The notes under the pieces are model-generated. The model had not been told where the DNA came from. It saw nothing but the letters and a program-made list of their open reading frames with translations, and searched no databases. From Candidatus Mediterraneibacter colneyensis (lineage in GTDB: Bacteria; Bacillota; Clostridia; Lachnospirales; Lachnospiraceae): a DNA stretch of 20,179 nucleotides. Of the stretch, positions 12,481-20,165 are shown piece after piece. The stretch lies in assembly GCA_019114745.1 (NCBI GenBank), contig DXEY01000175.1, positions 1 through 20,179 on the forward strand, written 5' to 3'. Within the stretch, counting starts at the first letter, position 1; each line of letters starts with the position of its first letter. The translations under genes were made by a program, and so were the position numbers.

Positions 12481-12726
12481 ATGGCAGTAAAGATCAGATT
12501 AAGAAGAATGGGACAGAAGAAGGCTCCTTTTTATAGAATCGTAGTAGCTGATTCAAGGTCCCCGAGAGACGGAAGATTCATCGAAGAGATCGGAACATAC
12601 GATCCGAACTGTGATCCGAGCGCGATCAAAGTTGATGAGGAAGCCGCTAAGAAATGGCTCAACAATGGTGCTCAGCCGACAGAAGTTGTAGGAAAAATCT
12701 TCAAGGCAGCAGGTATTGAGAAATAA
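12481..12726 (+). CDS. rpsP: 30S ribosomal protein S16
   Basis: S16 is a small-subunit protein needed for 30S assembly. The 81-aa product starts MAVKIRLRRMGQKKAPFYRI, continues VVADSRSPRDGRFIEEIGTYDP and ends in EAAKKWLNNGAQPTEVVGKIF, a typical S16 along its full length. ATG 12481 is preceded by AAGAGGTGA; an in-frame GTG at 12472 lies within that ribosome binding site and is rejected. It heads the conserved rpsP-khpA-rimM-trmD-rplS group. Confidence 0.98.
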   Translation: MAVKIRLRRMGQKKAPFYRIVVADSRSPRDGRFIEEIGTYDPNCDPSAIKVDEEAAKKWLNNGAQPTEVVGKIFKAAGIEK

Positions 12727-12753
12727 GATTGACTTCGCGGAGGTGCGCGTAAG

Positions 12754-12981
12754 ATGAAAGAATTAGTTGAAGTGATTGCAAAAGCGCTTGTAGACCATCC
12801 GGATGAAGTCTCAGTCAATGAGAAAAAGGAAGGGCGCACTACAGTGCTCGAGCTGCATGTGGCAGACGGCGACATGGGCAAGGTGATCGGAAAGCAGGGG
12901 CGTATAGCCAAAGCGATCCGCTCAGTTGTGAAAGCGGCTGCTGCTAAAGAGAACAAGAGAGTTGTTGTCGATATCGTATAA
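12754..12981 (+). CDS. khpA: KH-domain RNA-binding protein KhpA
   Basis: KhpA is a minimal single KH-domain RNA-binding protein that in other Firmicutes pairs with KhpB and affects cell division and RNA metabolism. The 75-aa product begins MKELVEVIAKALVDHPDEV and contains the KH GxxG loop in GKVIGKQGRIAKAIRSVVK (residues 42-60). GGAGGTG (12739-12745) precedes the ATG by 8 nt. The position between rpsP and rimM is the standard one. A terminator-like hairpin follows. Confidence 0.95.
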   Translation: MKELVEVIAKALVDHPDEVSVNEKKEGRTTVLELHVADGDMGKVIGKQGRIAKAIRSVVKAAAAKENKRVVVDIV

Positions 12982-13032
12982 GAAAGTCAGGGGGACAGAC
13001 TTCCACTGTGGAGAGCCTGCCCCTTTCTTTTT
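12982..13032 (+). terminator. Terminator or attenuator between khpA and rimM
   Basis: Outer arms GAAAG (12982-12986), GGGG (to 12994) and CAG (12996-12998) pair with CTG (13017-13019), CCCC (13020-13023) and TTTC, with a small inner TCCAC/GTGGA element and minor bulges. The stem ends in TTTCTTTTT. It would cause at least partial termination 50 nt before rimM; no strong promoter is seen after it, so partial read-through is inferred. Confidence 0.6.
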
Positions 13033-13081
13033 ACAAAGGATTTCCGGCAGCAGCCGGGAAGGACAAAAGGAAGGTTGATAC

Positions 13082-13585
13082 ATGGAACAGTTTCTGCAGG
13101 TGGGAGTGATCTCTTCCACCCATGGGATCCGCGGCGAGGTCAAGGTGTTTCCGACGACGGACGACCCGTCACGGTTTAAAAAGCTGAAAAAAGTACTGCT
13201 TGATACCGGGCGTGAAAGGCTGGAACTCAATGTCCTGTCCGTGCGTTTTTTCAAACAGTTTGTAATCGTTAAATTCCGGGAATTTGACAATATAAATGAT
13301 GTAGAGCAATACAGAGGAAAGAGTCTGCTGGTGCCCCGCGGGAATGCGGTAAAGCTGGAAAAAGACGAGTATTATATCGCCGATCTGATCGATATGGATG
13401 TGTATACGGACGAAGGCAGGTTCGGCGTGCTCAAAGACGTGATGCAGACCGGGGCGAATGAAGTCTATATCATAGATTCGGACGAGCACGGGGAAGTGCT
13501 TGTGCCTGCGATCCGCCAGTGCATCCTCGATGTGGACGTGGAGAACAACAGGATGAAGATACAACTGATGGAGGGGCTGGTCTGA
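13082..13585 (+). CDS. rimM: 16S rRNA processing protein RimM
   Basis: RimM assists maturation of the 30S head and binds S19. The N-terminal domain shows LQVGVISSTHGIRGEVKVFP followed by TTDDPSRF, the family signature. The C-terminal PRC-barrel has YYIADLIDMDVYTDEGRFG, then VLKDVMQTGANEVYII and EVLVPAIRQCILDVD, ending IQLMEGL. Length 167 aa is normal. AAGGAAGG (13067-13074) lies 7 nt before ATG 13082. The stop overlaps the trmD start by one base (TGATG), so translation is coupled. Confidence 0.97.
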   Translation: MEQFLQVGVISSTHGIRGEVKVFPTTDDPSRFKKLKKVLLDTGRERLELNVLSVRFFKQFVIVKFREFDNINDVEQYRGKSLLVPRGNAVKLEKDEYYIADLIDMDVYTDEGRFGVLKDVMQTGANEVYIIDSDEHGEVLVPAIRQCILDVDVENNRMKIQLMEGLV

Positions 13586-14328
13586 TGAACTTTCATATAC
13601 TGACTTTATTTCCGGAAATGGTAGAGAACGGTCTGAATACGAGTATTATCGGCAGGGCGGTAAATGCAGGGCTTCTCTCCATAGACGCGGTCAATATCCG
13701 GGATTACGCATTTAATAAACACCAGAGCGTAGATGATTATCCCTACGGGGGTGGAGCCGGGATGCTGATGCAGGCAGAACCCGTCTATCTTGCCTGTGAA
13801 GCGGTGATGCAGAAGATCGGCGGGAAACGTCCGCGGGTCGTGTATCTGTCGCCCCAGGGAAATGTATTTGACCAGAAGATGGCTCAGGAGATGGCGCTGG
13901 AAGAAGATCTGGTTTTGCTCTGCGGCCACTACGAGGGGATCGATGAGCGGGTGCTTGAGGAGATCGTGACTGATTACGTCTCGATCGGAGATTATGTGCT
14001 GACCGGGGGAGAACTTCCGGCAATGGTTATGGTCGATGCTATTTCCAGGCTGGTTCCGGGTGTCCTGCACAACGATGTGTCCGCGGAGTTTGAATCTTTT
14101 CAGGATAACCTGCTGGAATATCCCCAGTATTCCAGGCCGGAGGAATGGCACGGAAAGAAAGTGCCGCCGGTGCTTCTTTCGGGACATCATGCCAATATCG
14201 AAAAATGGCGCCGCGAGCAGTCCATCATCCGCACCTATGAGCGCAGGCCGGACTTGCTGGAGAAGAGCAGCCTGACGGATAAAGAAAAGAAATGGTTCCG
14301 CCAATGGCTGAAAGAAAACGAAGATTAG
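13585..14328 (+). CDS. trmD: tRNA (guanine-N1)-methyltransferase TrmD
   Basis: TrmD makes m1G37 in tRNAs, using S-adenosylmethionine bound in a trefoil knot, and prevents +1 frameshifting. The 247-aa product starts MNFHILTLFPEMVENGL and carries DDYPYGGGAGMLMQAEPV (50-67), VVYLSPQGNVFDQ (85-97), LLCGHYEGIDERV (111-123) and the knot SIGDYVLTGGELPAMVMVDA (133-152). The linker ESFQDNLLEYPQYSRP follows. ATG 13585 gives the family N-terminus; the frame is open 66 nt further back, inside rimM. GGAGGGG lies upstream. Confidence 0.98.
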   Translation: MNFHILTLFPEMVENGLNTSIIGRAVNAGLLSIDAVNIRDYAFNKHQSVDDYPYGGGAGMLMQAEPVYLACEAVMQKIGGKRPRVVYLSPQGNVFDQKMAQEMALEEDLVLLCGHYEGIDERVLEEIVTDYVSIGDYVLTGGELPAMVMVDAISRLVPGVLHNDVSAEFESFQDNLLEYPQYSRPEEWHGKKVPPVLLSGHHANIEKWRREQSIIRTYERRPDLLEKSSLTDKEKKWFRQWLKENED

Positions 14329-14331
14329 GGC

Positions 14332-14360
14332 TTGAAAATCCTGTTGAAATATGGTAAACT
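14332..14360 (+). promoter_or_regulatory. Promoter and short leader of rplS
   Basis: TTGAAA (14332-14337) and TAAACT (14355-14360) are 17 nt apart, directly after the trmD stop. They would give a leader of about 75 nt before rplS. That leader contains only small stems (AGAG/CTCT, CAC/GTG), so an L19-type autoregulatory leader, known in other Firmicutes, is possible but not shown. Confidence 0.5.
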
Positions 14361-14442
14361 ACAACAGTTGTGAAAAGAAGAGCGATGGTCCTCTGGCACA
14401 AAAAGGTGTTAAGAACGTCAAATATGAAGGAGGTCACACAAA

Positions 14443-14790
14443 ATGAACGAGATCATTAAGAAGATCGAAGCAGAGCAGTTAAAAGAGAACGCGCCGGAGT
14501 TTCACGTTGGCGATACCGTAAGGGTACACGCTAAGATCAAAGAGGGAAACCGCGAAAGAATCCAGGTTTTTGAAGGAACTGTCCTGAAAAAACAGGGAGG
14601 CGGAGCAAGAGAGACTTTCACAGTAAGAAAGACATCTAACGGAATCGGTGTTGAGAAGACATGGCCGCTTCACTCTCCGCACGTGGAAAAGGTAGAAGTC
14701 GTACGCAGAGGTAAAGTAAGAAGAGCAAAACTGAACTACCTGAGAAAACGCGTAGGAAAAGCTGCAAAAGTAAAAGAATTAGTAAAATAG
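14443..14790 (+). CDS. rplS: 50S ribosomal protein L19
   Basis: L19 sits at the 30S-50S interface. The 115-aa product carries FHVGDTVRVHAKIKEGNRER, then IQVFEGTVLKKQGGGARETF, VRKTSNGIGVEKTWPLHSP and RGKVRRAKLNYLRKRVGKAA, which is L19 from end to end. AAGGAGGT (14427-14434) is 8 nt before the ATG. It closes the ribosomal part of the cluster and is followed by an intrinsic terminator. Confidence 0.98.
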   Translation: MNEIIKKIEAEQLKENAPEFHVGDTVRVHAKIKEGNRERIQVFEGTVLKKQGGGARETFTVRKTSNGIGVEKTWPLHSPHVEKVEVVRRGKVRRAKLNYLRKRVGKAAKVKELVK

Positions 14791-14798
14791 TAACTAAG

Positions 14799-14837
14799 AG
14801 AGGGACAATTACAGAAGTGTACATTGTCCCTCTTTCA
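14799..14837 (+). terminator. Intrinsic terminator after rplS
   Basis: A perfect 11-bp stem (14799-14809 AGAGGGACAAT with 14823-14833 ATTGTCCCTCT) with a 13-nt loop is followed by TTC and AT-rich sequence. The U-tract is short, so some read-through to lepB is likely. Confidence 0.7.
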
Positions 14838-14862
14838 ATATCGCGTCTGATCTGGAGGAACT

Positions 14863-15528
14863 ATGCAGGATTTAAAATTTCGCAGAAAGCGCAGGAAAAA
14901 GCCGGATATGGCACGCAGGCGTGTAAAGAGATCTGCGCGTGGAAATCTGCGCTTTGAAGAGAAAAAGTCACCGCTCCGTTTTGCCCGGGAAAATGCAGGA
15001 AGGCGGAAGGTCGGCAGTAAGGGGATTGTCCTCTGGGCAGTGGAGATCCTGATCGTCTGCATGACAGCCGTGCTGCTGGTGGCGGCATTCGGGCAGCGCG
15101 TGAGCACGGCGGGAGACTCCATGGCGCCTGTTCTGAAAAACGGGGACGTATTGCTTGTCAATCATTTTATTTATAATATCAAAGATCCGGACAGGGGAGA
15201 CATTATTGTATTCCGCCAGGATAAAAGCGGACACTATCAGGTGAAACGTGTGGTGGGACTTCCCGGGGAAACGGTGCAGATTGTGGACGGCAAAGTCCTT
15301 ATAGACGGAGAGGAGCCCGCCGAAGACATTTACGTGTCGGATATTGAATATGCCGGGGAGGCGGCAGAGCCTGTGGAACTGGGCGCGGATGAGTTTTTTG
15401 TCATGGGGGATAACCACTCGTCCAGCGATGACAGCAGGCTTCCGAGTATCGGAAATATCAAAAAGGAAGATATCTTCGGGCAGGCGTGGTTCATCGTAAG
15501 CCCTGCGGAGGATTTCGGTTTCATATAA
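14863..15528 (+). CDS. lepB: Signal peptidase I with long basic N-terminal tail
   Basis: This membrane-anchored Ser/Lys protease removes signal peptides from exported proteins. Catalytic Ser86 lies in GDSMAPV and Lys128 in YQVKRVVGLPGE; box E is FVMGDNHSSSDDSR. One transmembrane helix spans about residues 54-76. The N-terminus is unusual: about 50 cytosolic residues very rich in Arg and Lys, against some 10 in the second copy downstream. Length 221 aa. GGAGG (14852-14856) lies 6 nt before the ATG. It is followed by rbgA, whose ribosome binding site overlaps its stop. Confidence 0.93.
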   Translation: MQDLKFRRKRRKKPDMARRRVKRSARGNLRFEEKKSPLRFARENAGRRKVGSKGIVLWAVEILIVCMTAVLLVAAFGQRVSTAGDSMAPVLKNGDVLLVNHFIYNIKDPDRGDIIVFRQDKSGHYQVKRVVGLPGETVQIVDGKVLIDGEEPAEDIYVSDIEYAGEAAEPVELGADEFFVMGDNHSSSDDSRLPSIGNIKKEDIFGQAWFIVSPAEDFGFI

Positions 15529-15539
15529 GGAGGAAAAAC

Positions 15540-16385
15540 ATGCATTTTCAGTGGTATCCGGGGCATATGACGAAAGCCCGGAGGATGATGCAGGAGAATA
15601 TAAAGCTGATCGATCTGATCATTGAGCTGGTGGACGCCCGGATTCCGCTGTCCAGCCGGAATCCCGACATTGATGACCTGGGGAGAGGAAAAGCAAGGCT
15701 GATCCTGTTAAACAAGGCTGATCTGGCAGAAGAACGGCTCAACGATATGTGGGTGGAATATTTCCGCTCAAAGGGATACTCCGCAGTCAAGGTCAATTCC
15801 AAAAAGGGCGGAGGGATCAAGTCCATCCAGTCTGTGATACAGGAGGCATGCCGGGAAAAGATGGAGCGGGATCGCAGAAGAGGGATCCTCAACCGTCCGG
15901 TCCGCGCCATGGTCGTCGGTATCCCAAATGTAGGAAAATCCACGTTTATCAATGCGCTTGCCGGGAAAGCCTGTGCAAAAACAGGAAATAAGCCAGGAGT
16001 CACAAAAGGAAAACAGTGGATCAGGCTGAATAAAAATGTGGAGCTTCTGGACACTCCCGGAATCCTCTGGCCGAAGTTTGAAGATCAGGAAGTGGGGCTG
16101 AAGCTGGCGTTTATCGGATCCATTAAGGATGAGATCCTTCAGACAGAAGAGCTTGCGGCGGAGCTGATCCGATATCTGAACCGTTCCTATCCCGGCGTGC
16201 TCGAAGAAAAGTATGCAGTTTCTGAAAAAGAAGATCCGTACCAGACACTCAGGGAGATTGCGGAGAACCGGCACTGCCTTGTGCGTGGCAGCGAGCTTGA
16301 CACGGAGAAGGCATCCGGCATACTGCTGGATGATTTCCGCGGGGGCAGGCTCGGGAGGATCACTCTGGAAGTACCTACATTGTAA
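15540..16385 (+). CDS. rbgA: Ribosome biogenesis GTPase RbgA (YlqF)
   Basis: RbgA drives a late step of 50S assembly (incorporation of L16 and others). It is a circularly permuted GTPase, and the motif order shows this: G4 NKAD (58-61) comes before G1 GIPNVGKST (127-135) and G3 DTPG (171-174). The N-terminus MHFQWYPGHMTKARRMM is the family hallmark. The 281-aa length fits, with the C-terminal RNA-binding domain following. ATG 15540 has AAGGAGG (15527-15533) 6 nt upstream; earlier in-frame codons lie in lepB. It sits between two lepB genes. Confidence 0.97.
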   Translation: MHFQWYPGHMTKARRMMQENIKLIDLIIELVDARIPLSSRNPDIDDLGRGKARLILLNKADLAEERLNDMWVEYFRSKGYSAVKVNSKKGGGIKSIQSVIQEACREKMERDRRRGILNRPVRAMVVGIPNVGKSTFINALAGKACAKTGNKPGVTKGKQWIRLNKNVELLDTPGILWPKFEDQEVGLKLAFIGSIKDEILQTEELAAELIRYLNRSYPGVLEEKYAVSEKEDPYQTLREIAENRHCLVRGSELDTEKASGILLDDFRGGRLGRITLEVPTL

Positions 16386-16405
16386 GAAAAGGAAGGCAGA
16401 ATATA

Positions 16406-16942
16406 ATGAAAGGCATCTTAAGGGAGCTCGCAGGCTGGCTTGTGTATATACTTATTGTAATCGTCATATCCTGGCTTGTGATCGCATTTGTAGGCGAGAG
16501 AACTCAGGTGAGCGGGGAATCTATGGAGCCGGCGCTCTCCGACGGAGACAATCTGATCGTGGATAAGATATCCTACCGTTTCCGTGATCCGGAGCGCTAC
16601 GAGATTGTTGTGTTCCCCTATAGATATGAGAAAAATACATATTACATCAAGAGGGTTATCGGTATGCCGGGGGAGACGGTGCAGATCGTGGACGGCATTG
16701 TGTATATCAACGGGCAGCCGCTGGGTGAGGATTATGGCAATGCCGTGATGGAAAATCCGGGAATTGCTGCCGATCCGGTTACTTTAGGCGAGGATGAATA
16801 TTTTGTGCTGGGAGACAACCGCAACAACAGCCAGGACAGCCGCACCGCCAGCGTAGGGGTGATACACCGTGACGAACTGATCGGGCGTGCATGGGTCAGG
16901 ATCTGGCCTTTCAGTGATTTTGGAGTGATACAGCATGAATAA
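16406..16942 (+). CDS. lepB: Signal peptidase I (second copy)
   Basis: Same reaction as the lepB copy upstream. Ser39 is in GESMEPAL, Lys82 in YYIKRVIGMPGE, and box E reads FVLGDNRNNSQDSR. A single transmembrane helix covers about residues 9-29, with a short cytosolic start. At 178 aa it is a compact Gram-positive SipS-like form. AGGAAGG (16390-16396) precedes the ATG. It overlaps rnhB by 8 nt. The shared QIVDG-V-I-G segment and near-identical spacing of boxes indicate the two copies are paralogues, now well diverged. Confidence 0.95.
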   Translation: MKGILRELAGWLVYILIVIVISWLVIAFVGERTQVSGESMEPALSDGDNLIVDKISYRFRDPERYEIVVFPYRYEKNTYYIKRVIGMPGETVQIVDGIVYINGQPLGEDYGNAVMENPGIAADPVTLGEDEYFVLGDNRNNSQDSRTASVGVIHRDELIGRAWVRIWPFSDFGVIQHE

Positions 16943-17693
16943 AAGTATTGCACAGATAAAAGAAGAGTTCATTCAGGCAGGAGAGGAAGACTGGCATGGG
17001 CTTTATGAGAAATATCATGCAGATGAGCGCGCTGGAGTGCGAAGTCTGATCGAAAAGTACCGGAAAAAAGAGGAGGCGCTGAAAAAAGAGCGCATCCGGC
17101 TTGCGAAGATGAGGTGTTATGAAGAGCAGTACAGCGGCTGCGGATTCATCTGCGGCATAGACGAGGCAGGCCGCGGGCCGCTGGCAGGACCGGTGGTGGC
17201 AGGCGCTGTCATACTGCCGGAGAACTGTGAGATCCTCGGGCTGAATGATTCCAAGAAACTGTCTCCTGCGAAACGGGAGGCTCTTTATGACGAGATCATG
17301 GACAAGGCTCTGGCTGCAGGCGTGGGGATGGCAAGCCCGGCGCGCATTGATGAGATCAATATCCTTCAGGCAACCTATGAGGCAATGCGGGAAGCGGTAT
17401 CCAGACTGGAGATCACTCCGGATCTTCTTCTCAATGACGCTGTCACGATACCGGGGATCCAGATCCGACAGGTTCCGATCATAAAAGGAGATGCAAAGAG
17501 CGTATCCATTGCGGCGGCAAGCATTATTGCAAAAGTGACAAGAGACCGGCTGATGCTCCAGTACGATGAGATCCTTCCGGGATACGGCTTTGCACAGCAT
17601 AAAGGTTACGGATCAAAGGAGCATATCGAGGCGATCCGAAAGCTGGGGCCCACGCCGATCCACCGGAGGACGTTTATCAAAAACTTTATCTGA
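16935..17693 (+). CDS. rnhB: Ribonuclease HII
   Basis: RNase HII nicks RNA-DNA hybrids and removes misincorporated ribonucleotides. The catalytic core begins at GIDEAGRGPLAGPVVAGAVI (74-93), with D76 and E77. It continues with LNDSKKLSPAKRE, the third acidic site LLLNDAV, and KGDAKSVSIAAASIIAKVTRD. The C-terminus has GYGFAQHKGYGSKEHIEAIR followed by GPTPIHRRTF. A helical N-terminal extension of about 70 residues is normal for Firmicutes RnhB; total length is 252 aa. GGAGTGAT (16922-16929) lies inside the end of lepB, which it overlaps by 8 nt. Confidence 0.97.
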   Translation: MNKSIAQIKEEFIQAGEEDWHGLYEKYHADERAGVRSLIEKYRKKEEALKKERIRLAKMRCYEEQYSGCGFICGIDEAGRGPLAGPVVAGAVILPENCEILGLNDSKKLSPAKREALYDEIMDKALAAGVGMASPARIDEINILQATYEAMREAVSRLEITPDLLLNDAVTIPGIQIRQVPIIKGDAKSVSIAAASIIAKVTRDRLMLQYDEILPGYGFAQHKGYGSKEHIEAIRKLGPTPIHRRTFIKNFI

Positions 17694-17736
17694 CCGGTCA
17701 TTGTGGTGTTGCGCGGAACATAAATACAGGTGATAT

Positions 17737-18111
17737 ATGGAAGAAAAGACACGGAAGGGAAGCAGGATCAATCAAAGACAGACCGGGCTGATCTATGAGC
17801 GGCAGGCGGCGGAATATCTGAGAAACCTCGGGTATGAGATACTCGACCGGAATTACAGATGCCGCTTTGGAGAGATCGACATAGTTGCAAAGGACGGGCG
17901 GTATGTGGTATTCTGCGAAGTGAAGTACAGAAGAGACAGCCGGAAGGGAACCCCTCTTGAAGCTGTAGATCCGAGGAAGCAGCATGTGATCTTCCGGTGC
18001 GCCCGGTGCTATCTTTACGAGCGCCGTTCCGGCGATGTACCCTGTCGGTTCGATGTGATCGGGATAGAAGGGGAAAAAGTGACACATATTAAAAATGCAT
18101 TCATCGGATGA
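17737..18111 (+). CDS. yraN: YraN family endonuclease-like protein (UPF0102)
   Basis: YraN has a predicted PD-(D/E)xK nuclease-like fold; its biological role is not established. The motif residues are intact in GEIDIVAKDGRYVVFCEVKYRR (E46, D48, E61, K63). The N-terminus GLIYERQAAEYLRNLGYEILDRNYRCR and the C-terminus CRFDVIGI are family-typical. Length 124 aa is usual. AGGTGAT (17728-17734) is rather close to the ATG. Its position after rnhB is common in Firmicutes. Confidence 0.92.
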   Translation: MEEKTRKGSRINQRQTGLIYERQAAEYLRNLGYEILDRNYRCRFGEIDIVAKDGRYVVFCEVKYRRDSRKGTPLEAVDPRKQHVIFRCARCYLYERRSGDVPCRFDVIGIEGEKVTHIKNAFIG

Positions 18112-18157
18112 AACCGGAGCTGTCTCCGGGAACCGTGCTGAAGTTTGAGGTGAGGAT

Positions 18158-19006
18158 ATGAGTCTTGGACTGAACTATAAAAATGAACAGCATATCTTTG
18201 ATGAGATCGAAGGAGAGACTCCGTACCTTTCCTTCTCTTTGCTCCGCAGTACCGGGCTGGTAAGGCACGGGTTTTCCACCCGACTCGGGGGCGTCAGCGA
18301 AGGGTGCTTTTCTTCTCTGAACCTCAGTTTTGACCGGGGAGACAATCCGGAAGCTGTGGCGGAGAACTTCCGGCGTATCGGAGACGCCATTGGAGTGAGA
18401 TGTGAAGATATGGTGCTCTCACAGCAGACCCATACGACGAACATCAGGATCGTCACAGAAGAGGACAGGGGAAAAGGAATTGTAAGAGAGCGGGATTATA
18501 CCGATGTGGACGGACTCGTGACGAACATTCCGGGAATCTGCCTGGTCACGTCGTATGCCGACTGCGTTCCCCTTTATTTTCTGGATCCGGTGAAAAAAGT
18601 GATCGCCCTGAGCCATTCGGGATGGCGGGGAACGGCAGGAAGGATCGGGGAGAAAACCGTGCAGGTCATGAAGGAGCAGTTTGGCTCGTCCCCAAAGGAT
18701 ATCCTGGCGGCTGTAGGGCCATCTGTCTGCATGGACTGCTATGAGGTGAGCGCAGATGTGGCAGAACGGTTTAAAGAGAGCTTTGACGAGGAACATTGGG
18801 AGAAATTATTCTACCAGAAGCCGGATGGGAAATATCAGTTGGATCTCTGGAGCGCGAATGAGCAGATATTTTTAGAAGCGGGGATCCGGGCAGAACACAT
18901 TGCGGTCACGAATGTGTGTACGCACTGCAACAGCCGCATACTGTACTCTCACCGGGCGATGGGGGATGCGCGCGGAAATCTGTGTGCATTTCTGGCACTG
19001 AAATAA
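18158..19006 (+). CDS. pgeF: Laccase-domain protein PgeF/YfiH (polyphenol oxidase family)
   Basis: Members of this family are Zn-dependent purine nucleoside-acting enzymes in vitro, and E. coli PgeF affects peptidoglycan stem composition. The predicted metal ligands are H92 in LSQQTHT, C136 in YADCVPLYF and H153 in LSHSGWRGT. Further family motifs are GFSTRLGGVSEG (38-49), DVDGLVTN and VCTHCN near the C-terminus. At 282 aa it is full length. GAGGTGAGG (18147-18155) precedes ATG 18158. Whether it edits peptidoglycan or salvages nucleosides in this organism is unknown. Confidence 0.92.
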   Translation: MSLGLNYKNEQHIFDEIEGETPYLSFSLLRSTGLVRHGFSTRLGGVSEGCFSSLNLSFDRGDNPEAVAENFRRIGDAIGVRCEDMVLSQQTHTTNIRIVTEEDRGKGIVRERDYTDVDGLVTNIPGICLVTSYADCVPLYFLDPVKKVIALSHSGWRGTAGRIGEKTVQVMKEQFGSSPKDILAAVGPSVCMDCYEVSADVAERFKESFDEEHWEKLFYQKPDGKYQLDLWSANEQIFLEAGIRAEHIAVTNVCTHCNSRILYSHRAMGDARGNLCAFLALK

Positions 19007-19042
19007 TGAATCTGAAATGAAACACTCAGGAGGTGTTAGCGG

Positions 19043-20014
19043 ATGATATGGAACATATTTCCCCGGGGCGGGCTGATCTTATCGGCAGTGTCGGGAACTT
19101 CAAACGTAACAGATGAATCTTTAAGCGATGTGATCGATTCTGCGTCTGAAGTGACAAGCGATGCCGCCCAGGAAGTGAACCAGCTTGTCAGGTTTATTGA
19201 GGACAATATTCCAAATCTCATATCGTTTGGGATAAAAGTAGTTCTTGCCCTTGTATTCTTTTTCATAGGCGGGAAGGTGATCAAATGGCTGCGGAAGGTC
19301 GTCCGGCGTTCGTTTGAACGGACGAACATGGATGCGGGAGTCGCTCAGTTTTTTGATTCTATGCTGAAGTTCGGGCTGTATGCCCTGCTTATTTTTCTGA
19401 TCGCCACGAATTTCGGGATCGAATCCTCATCTATCGCTGCGCTGATCGCATCTGCCGGAGTTGCTGTCGGCCTGGCGCTGCAGGGCAGCCTGTCAAATTT
19501 TGCCGGAGGTATTCTGATCCTGCTGCTCAAGCCGTTTGCGGTGGGCGATTACATTCTCGTGACTCAGGAGGGGATTGAGGGGACCGTAAAGGAGATCCAG
19601 ATCTTCTATACAAAGCTTGCGACCGTGGATAATCAGACAGTGGTAGTTCCGAACAGCATCCTTACGAGCAATAGCCTTACGAATGTGACGGCCAGACCCG
19701 AGCGGCAGCTCGACCTCAAAGTGGGGATCGGATATGATTCGGATCTGAAGAAAGCGAAAAAGCTGATCCAGGAGATGCTCCTGTCAGATCCGTCCGTGAT
19801 CCAGGACGAGGATGTGAAGGTGTTTGTTGATTCTCTCGGGGAGAGCGCTGTCGTGATCGGACTGCGCGCCTGGGTAAAAACAGACGAATACTGGAATACG
19901 AGATGGAGACTGACCGAGCAGATCAAGTGTACGTTTGATGCGGAGGGAATCGAGATCCCGTATAACCAGATCACGGTAAATGTGAAATCCGAAGAAAAAA
20001 CAGTTGAAATTTAG
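19043..20014 (+). CDS. Small-conductance mechanosensitive channel, MscS family
   Basis: This membrane channel opens under membrane tension to release solutes on osmotic downshock. The pore-lining TM3 and linker are clear: IAALIASAGVAVGLALQGSL (131-150), then SNFAGGILILLLKPFAVGDYI (151-171). TM1 is about 58-78 and TM2 about 108-123. The beta domain has TVDNQTVVVPNSILTSNSLTN. The 323-aa length fits the family. The first 55 residues are soluble, acidic and Ser-rich. AGGAGGTG (19028-19035) lies 7 nt before ATG 19043. The promoter of the downstream tRNA lies within the last codons. Confidence 0.94.
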   Translation: MIWNIFPRGGLILSAVSGTSNVTDESLSDVIDSASEVTSDAAQEVNQLVRFIEDNIPNLISFGIKVVLALVFFFIGGKVIKWLRKVVRRSFERTNMDAGVAQFFDSMLKFGLYALLIFLIATNFGIESSSIAALIASAGVAVGLALQGSLSNFAGGILILLLKPFAVGDYILVTQEGIEGTVKEIQIFYTKLATVDNQTVVVPNSILTSNSLTNVTARPERQLDLKVGIGYDSDLKKAKKLIQEMLLSDPSVIQDEDVKVFVDSLGESAVVIGLRAWVKTDEYWNTRWRLTEQIKCTFDAEGIEIPYNQITVNVKSEEKTVEI

Positions 20015-20032
20015 GAAAAAAAGAGATATAAT
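20004..20032 (+). promoter_or_regulatory. Promoter of tRNA-Thr
   Basis: TTGAAA (20004-20009) and a perfect TATAAT (20027-20032) are 17 nt apart. The -35 and part of the spacer lie in the last codons of the MscS gene. The predicted start near 20039 coincides with a 7-bp hairpin (GGTTCGC/GCGAACC, 20039-20045 and 20053-20059) in the pre-tRNA leader. Confidence 0.8.
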
Positions 20033-20063
20033 AATCAAGGTTCGCCGAGAAAGCGAACCATAA

Positions 20064-20136
20064 GCCGGAATAGCTCAGTCGGTAGAGCACTTCACTCGTA
20101 ATGAAGGGGTCGTCGGTTCAAGTCCGATTTTCGGCT
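20064..20136 (+). tRNA. tRNA-Thr, anticodon CGT
   Basis: A 73-nt cloverleaf without encoded CCA. The acceptor GCCGGAA pairs with TTTCGGC (one G-U). The D-arm is GCTC/GAGC, the anticodon stem CTTCA/TGAAG with loop CTCGTAA (anticodon CGT, reads ACG), and the T-arm GTCGG/CCGAT with loop TTCAAGT. The discriminator base is T, whereas bacterial tRNA-Thr more often has A. Confidence 0.95.
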
Positions 20137-20143
20137 TATAAGA

Positions 20144-20165
20144 AATGGCGTATTTACGCCGTTTG
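20144..20165 (+). terminator. Possible terminator after tRNA-Thr
   Basis: A short stem AATGGCGT/ACGCCGTT with a 4-nt loop (core GGCGT at 20147-20151, ACGCC at 20156-20160) lies 8 nt after the tRNA, with TTTGT after it. The U-run is poor. Confidence 0.4.
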
